Source: Amycolatopsis sp. NBRC 101858 (GTDB lineage Bacteria; Actinomycetota; Actinomycetes; Mycobacteriales; Pseudonocardiaceae). Taken from it: DNA of 64,000 bases. Numbering within the stretch: the first letter of the stretch is position 1; every line of letters starts with the position of its first letter. The notes under the pieces were generated by a model. The model was not told the origin of the DNA and made no database searches. It saw only the letters and a program-made list of their open reading frames with translations. Below, one piece after another: positions 62,616-64,000 of this stretch. The DNA lies in the NCBI RefSeq assembly GCF_030269325.1, contig NZ_BSTD01000009.1, positions 310,001 to 374,000 on the forward strand, written 5' to 3'. The translations under genes and the position numbers were made by a program.

Positions 62616-63821
62616 ATGAAGAGAATCGTCCGGGCGGTGGTGGCCACGGCCGCGCTGGCCGCCGGGCTGCTGAGCGTGCCCGCGACCGCGTCCGCGGCCG
62701 GTACTCCCTACGTGCCCGGAACCCTGCGGCCGTCCGTCTCGCAGGCCACGCAGGACCAGGCGCTGCAGAAGTACTACGACTTCTGGAAGAAGAACTTCCT
62801 CACCACCAAGTGCGGCAGCGGCACCTACGCCGTGCTGTCGAAGGACGCCGACCACTCCTTCGTCGCCGAGGGTGAGGGCTACGGCCTGACGATCTCGGCG
62901 ATGATGGCCGACAAGGACACGCAGGCCCGCTCGATCGTCGACGGGATCCTGAAGTTCGTGAAGGCGCACCCGTCGGTCAACAACAAGGACCTGCACGCGG
63001 CCGAGCAGGACGCGAACTGCAAGAGCGTCAACGGCAGCGACTCCGCCACCGACGGCGACCTCGAGATCGCGTACGGCCTGCTCGTCGCGGACAAGAAGTG
63101 GGGCAGCACAGGCTCGGTGAACTACAAGGCCGAGGCCGTCCGGATCATCAACGCCATCAAGAAGTCCGAGGTCAACGGCACCACGAAGTTCACGCTGCTC
63201 GGCGACTGGGGCAACGACGCGGAGTACAAGAACAGCTCGCGCTCGTCGGACTGGATGCCGGGGCACCTGCGCGCGTTCGCGGCGGCGACCGGCGACAGCT
63301 TCTGGGACCAGGTCCGGACCCGGTCGGAGACGGCGGTGAGCCAGCTGCAGTCGCAGTACGCGCCGAACACGGGGCTGCTGCCGGACTTCGTGGTCAACAC
63401 GAACTCGACCCCGAAGCCGGCACCGGCGGACTTCCTCGAGGGCCCGTACGACGGCAAGTACAGCTGGAACGCCTGCCGCGACCCGTGGCGCCTGGGTGCG
63501 GACGCCATCTCGGCCTCGGGTAGCGCGGCTGCCGCGCAGGTCCGCAAGATGAACACGTGGATCAAGTCCGCCACGGGCGGCGACCCGGCGAAGATCCAGA
63601 GCGGCTACTCGCTGTCGGGATCGAAGACCGAAAGCGGCCAGCACCCGTGCTTCACGGCCCCGTTCGCGGTGGCGGCGATGACCGACCCGGGCAGCCAGGC
63701 GTGGCTCGACAAGCTGTGGACGGCGGTCTCGTCGTGGTCCCCGGACTCGACGGACTACTACGGGACGGGCATCACGGTCCAGGTCCTGCTCATCTTGAGC
63801 GGCAACTACGTGGCTGCCTAG
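62616..63821 (+). CDS. Secreted GH8 glycoside hydrolase (cellulase/chitosanase family)
   Basis: A 401-residue exported enzyme. After a signal peptide (VVATAALAAGLLSVPATASA) come the GH8 marks: EGEGYGLTISAMM with the catalytic acid Glu and DSATDGDLEIAYGLLVADK with conserved Asp residues, then LGDWGN and SDWMPGHLRAFA. GH8 includes endoglucanases, chitosanases and lichenases; the operator type hints at chitosan. GGAGG precedes ATG 62616 and a terminator follows. Confidence 0.92.
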   Translation: MKRIVRAVVATAALAAGLLSVPATASAAGTPYVPGTLRPSVSQATQDQALQKYYDFWKKNFLTTKCGSGTYAVLSKDADHSFVAEGEGYGLTISAMMADKDTQARSIVDGILKFVKAHPSVNNKDLHAAEQDANCKSVNGSDSATDGDLEIAYGLLVADKKWGSTGSVNYKAEAVRIINAIKKSEVNGTTKFTLLGDWGNDAEYKNSSRSSDWMPGHLRAFAAATGDSFWDQVRTRSETAVSQLQSQYAPNTGLLPDFVVNTNSTPKPAPADFLEGPYDGKYSWNACRDPWRLGADAISASGSAAAAQVRKMNTWIKSATGGDPAKIQSGYSLSGSKTESGQHPCFTAPFAVAAMTDPGSQAWLDKLWTAVSSWSPDSTDYYGTGITVQVLLILSGNYVAA

Positions 63822-63828
63822 GACGGTT

Positions 63829-63859
63829 CGTCCCGCACCCGGAATTCGGGTGCGGGACG
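63829..63859. terminator. Hairpin terminator after GH8 gene
   Basis: Perfect 13-bp arms CGTCCCGCACCCG (63829-63841) and CGGGTGCGGGACG (63847-63859) with a GAATT loop, eight bases after the stop. Confidence 0.85.
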
Positions 63860-63885
63860 ACCGCCTCACGGGTGAGACTGGCGCC

Positions 63886-64000
63886 ATGACCGGTCACCCG
63901 CGCAGTGTCGAGGAGCTGACCCGCGCCCTCGACGCGGGGAAGCGGTTCAAGTACGTGTACTTCTGGGGCAACCAGCCGCCGCGTGGCGGCGGGGTGGGCT
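63886..64000 (+). CDS. NADAR-domain protein, cut by window end
   Basis: The first 38 codons are visible: MTGHPRSVEELTRALDAGKR followed by FKYVYFWGNQPPRGGG. This matches the start of NADAR (YbiA/DUF1768) proteins, which act on ADP-ribose or riboflavin intermediates. The rest lies beyond the window. Confidence 0.75.
   Translation, partial: MTGHPRSVEELTRALDAGKRFKYVYFWGNQPPRGGGVG

Overview
The window looks like the chromosome of a high-GC mycelial actinobacterium of the Pseudonocardiales, most likely Amycolatopsis or a close relative. The reasons are uniformly high GC with strong GC3 bias, a vanHAX glycopeptide-resistance operon, an iniR/iniBAC cell-envelope-stress locus (typical of actinobacteria with mycobacterial-type arabinogalactan walls), several secreted carbohydrate-active proteins, and many GTG/TTG starts with 4-bp stop/start overlaps. 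Genus is inferred from gene content, not from a marker gene.

Layout. 1-4.4 kb: the end of a VanS-like sensor kinase faces a minus-strand operon vanH-vanA-vanX-GNAT-murG paralogue. This reprogrammes peptidoglycan precursors to D-Ala-D-Lac and adds a second lipid I glycosyltransferase. 4.4-10.3 kb: small regulator/enzyme pairs (hydrolase with divergent HTH repressor, DUF72, DHFR-like reductase, ECF sigma factor, CGNR regulator, quinone reductase). 10.3-13.6 kb: a protein with a degenerate cyclase-like domain and a seven-bladed WD40 propeller, and a secreted M1 peptidase.

13.7-27.6 kb (minus strand): the most striking region, an eight-gene, tightly coupled operon. In order of transcription it encodes a membrane vWA protein, a four-helix DUF4407-like protein, a two-helix membrane protein, a 1045-residue tubulin/FtsZ-like GTPase, a 726-residue polytopic protein, a tail-anchored pseudokinase, a TRAFAC-type GTPase with a zinc-finger-like start, and a membrane protein resembling GTPase-associated (GAP1-type) proteins. 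It combines two NTPase switches with several membrane anchors and looks like a membrane-bound, NTP-driven assembly of unknown function, plausibly a conflict or stress system. A 750-bp non-coding stretch and a tRNA-Ala(GGC) lie upstream.

28.7-37.1 kb: secreted ricin-lectin protein, HdeD-like protein, RNase Z, a response-regulator/glutaredoxin-like/thioredoxin-reductase-like fusion coupled to a cyclic-nucleotide-domain histidine kinase, and a carboxylesterase. 37.2-41.5 kb: a four-gene TelA operon (TelA, two solute-binding-like proteins, one carrying vWA, and a small membrane protein). 41.5-46 kb: an orphan LexA-type SOS box, DUF2993 protein, small membrane protein, a repeat-rich spacer, ornithine-cyclodeaminase-like enzyme, pentapeptide-repeat protein, and a molybdopterin oxidoreductase overlapping its flavin reductase. 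46-48.8 kb: secreted beta-helix/fibronectin III protein.

48.8-56.8 kb: the ini locus, with iniR and a membrane Hsp70-like gene divergent from iniB-iniA-iniC. IniB and the two dynamin-like GTPases probably act on membranes under cell-wall stress; a strong hairpin separates iniB from iniA. 56.8-64 kb: RidA/HxlR divergent pair, acyl-CoA ligase with its TetR regulator and a 20-bp operator, VOC protein, WYL regulator, a decayed IS481 transposase, an F420/PPOX enzyme, a secreted GH8 glycosidase with a palindromic operator, and the start of a NADAR-domain gene cut by the window end.
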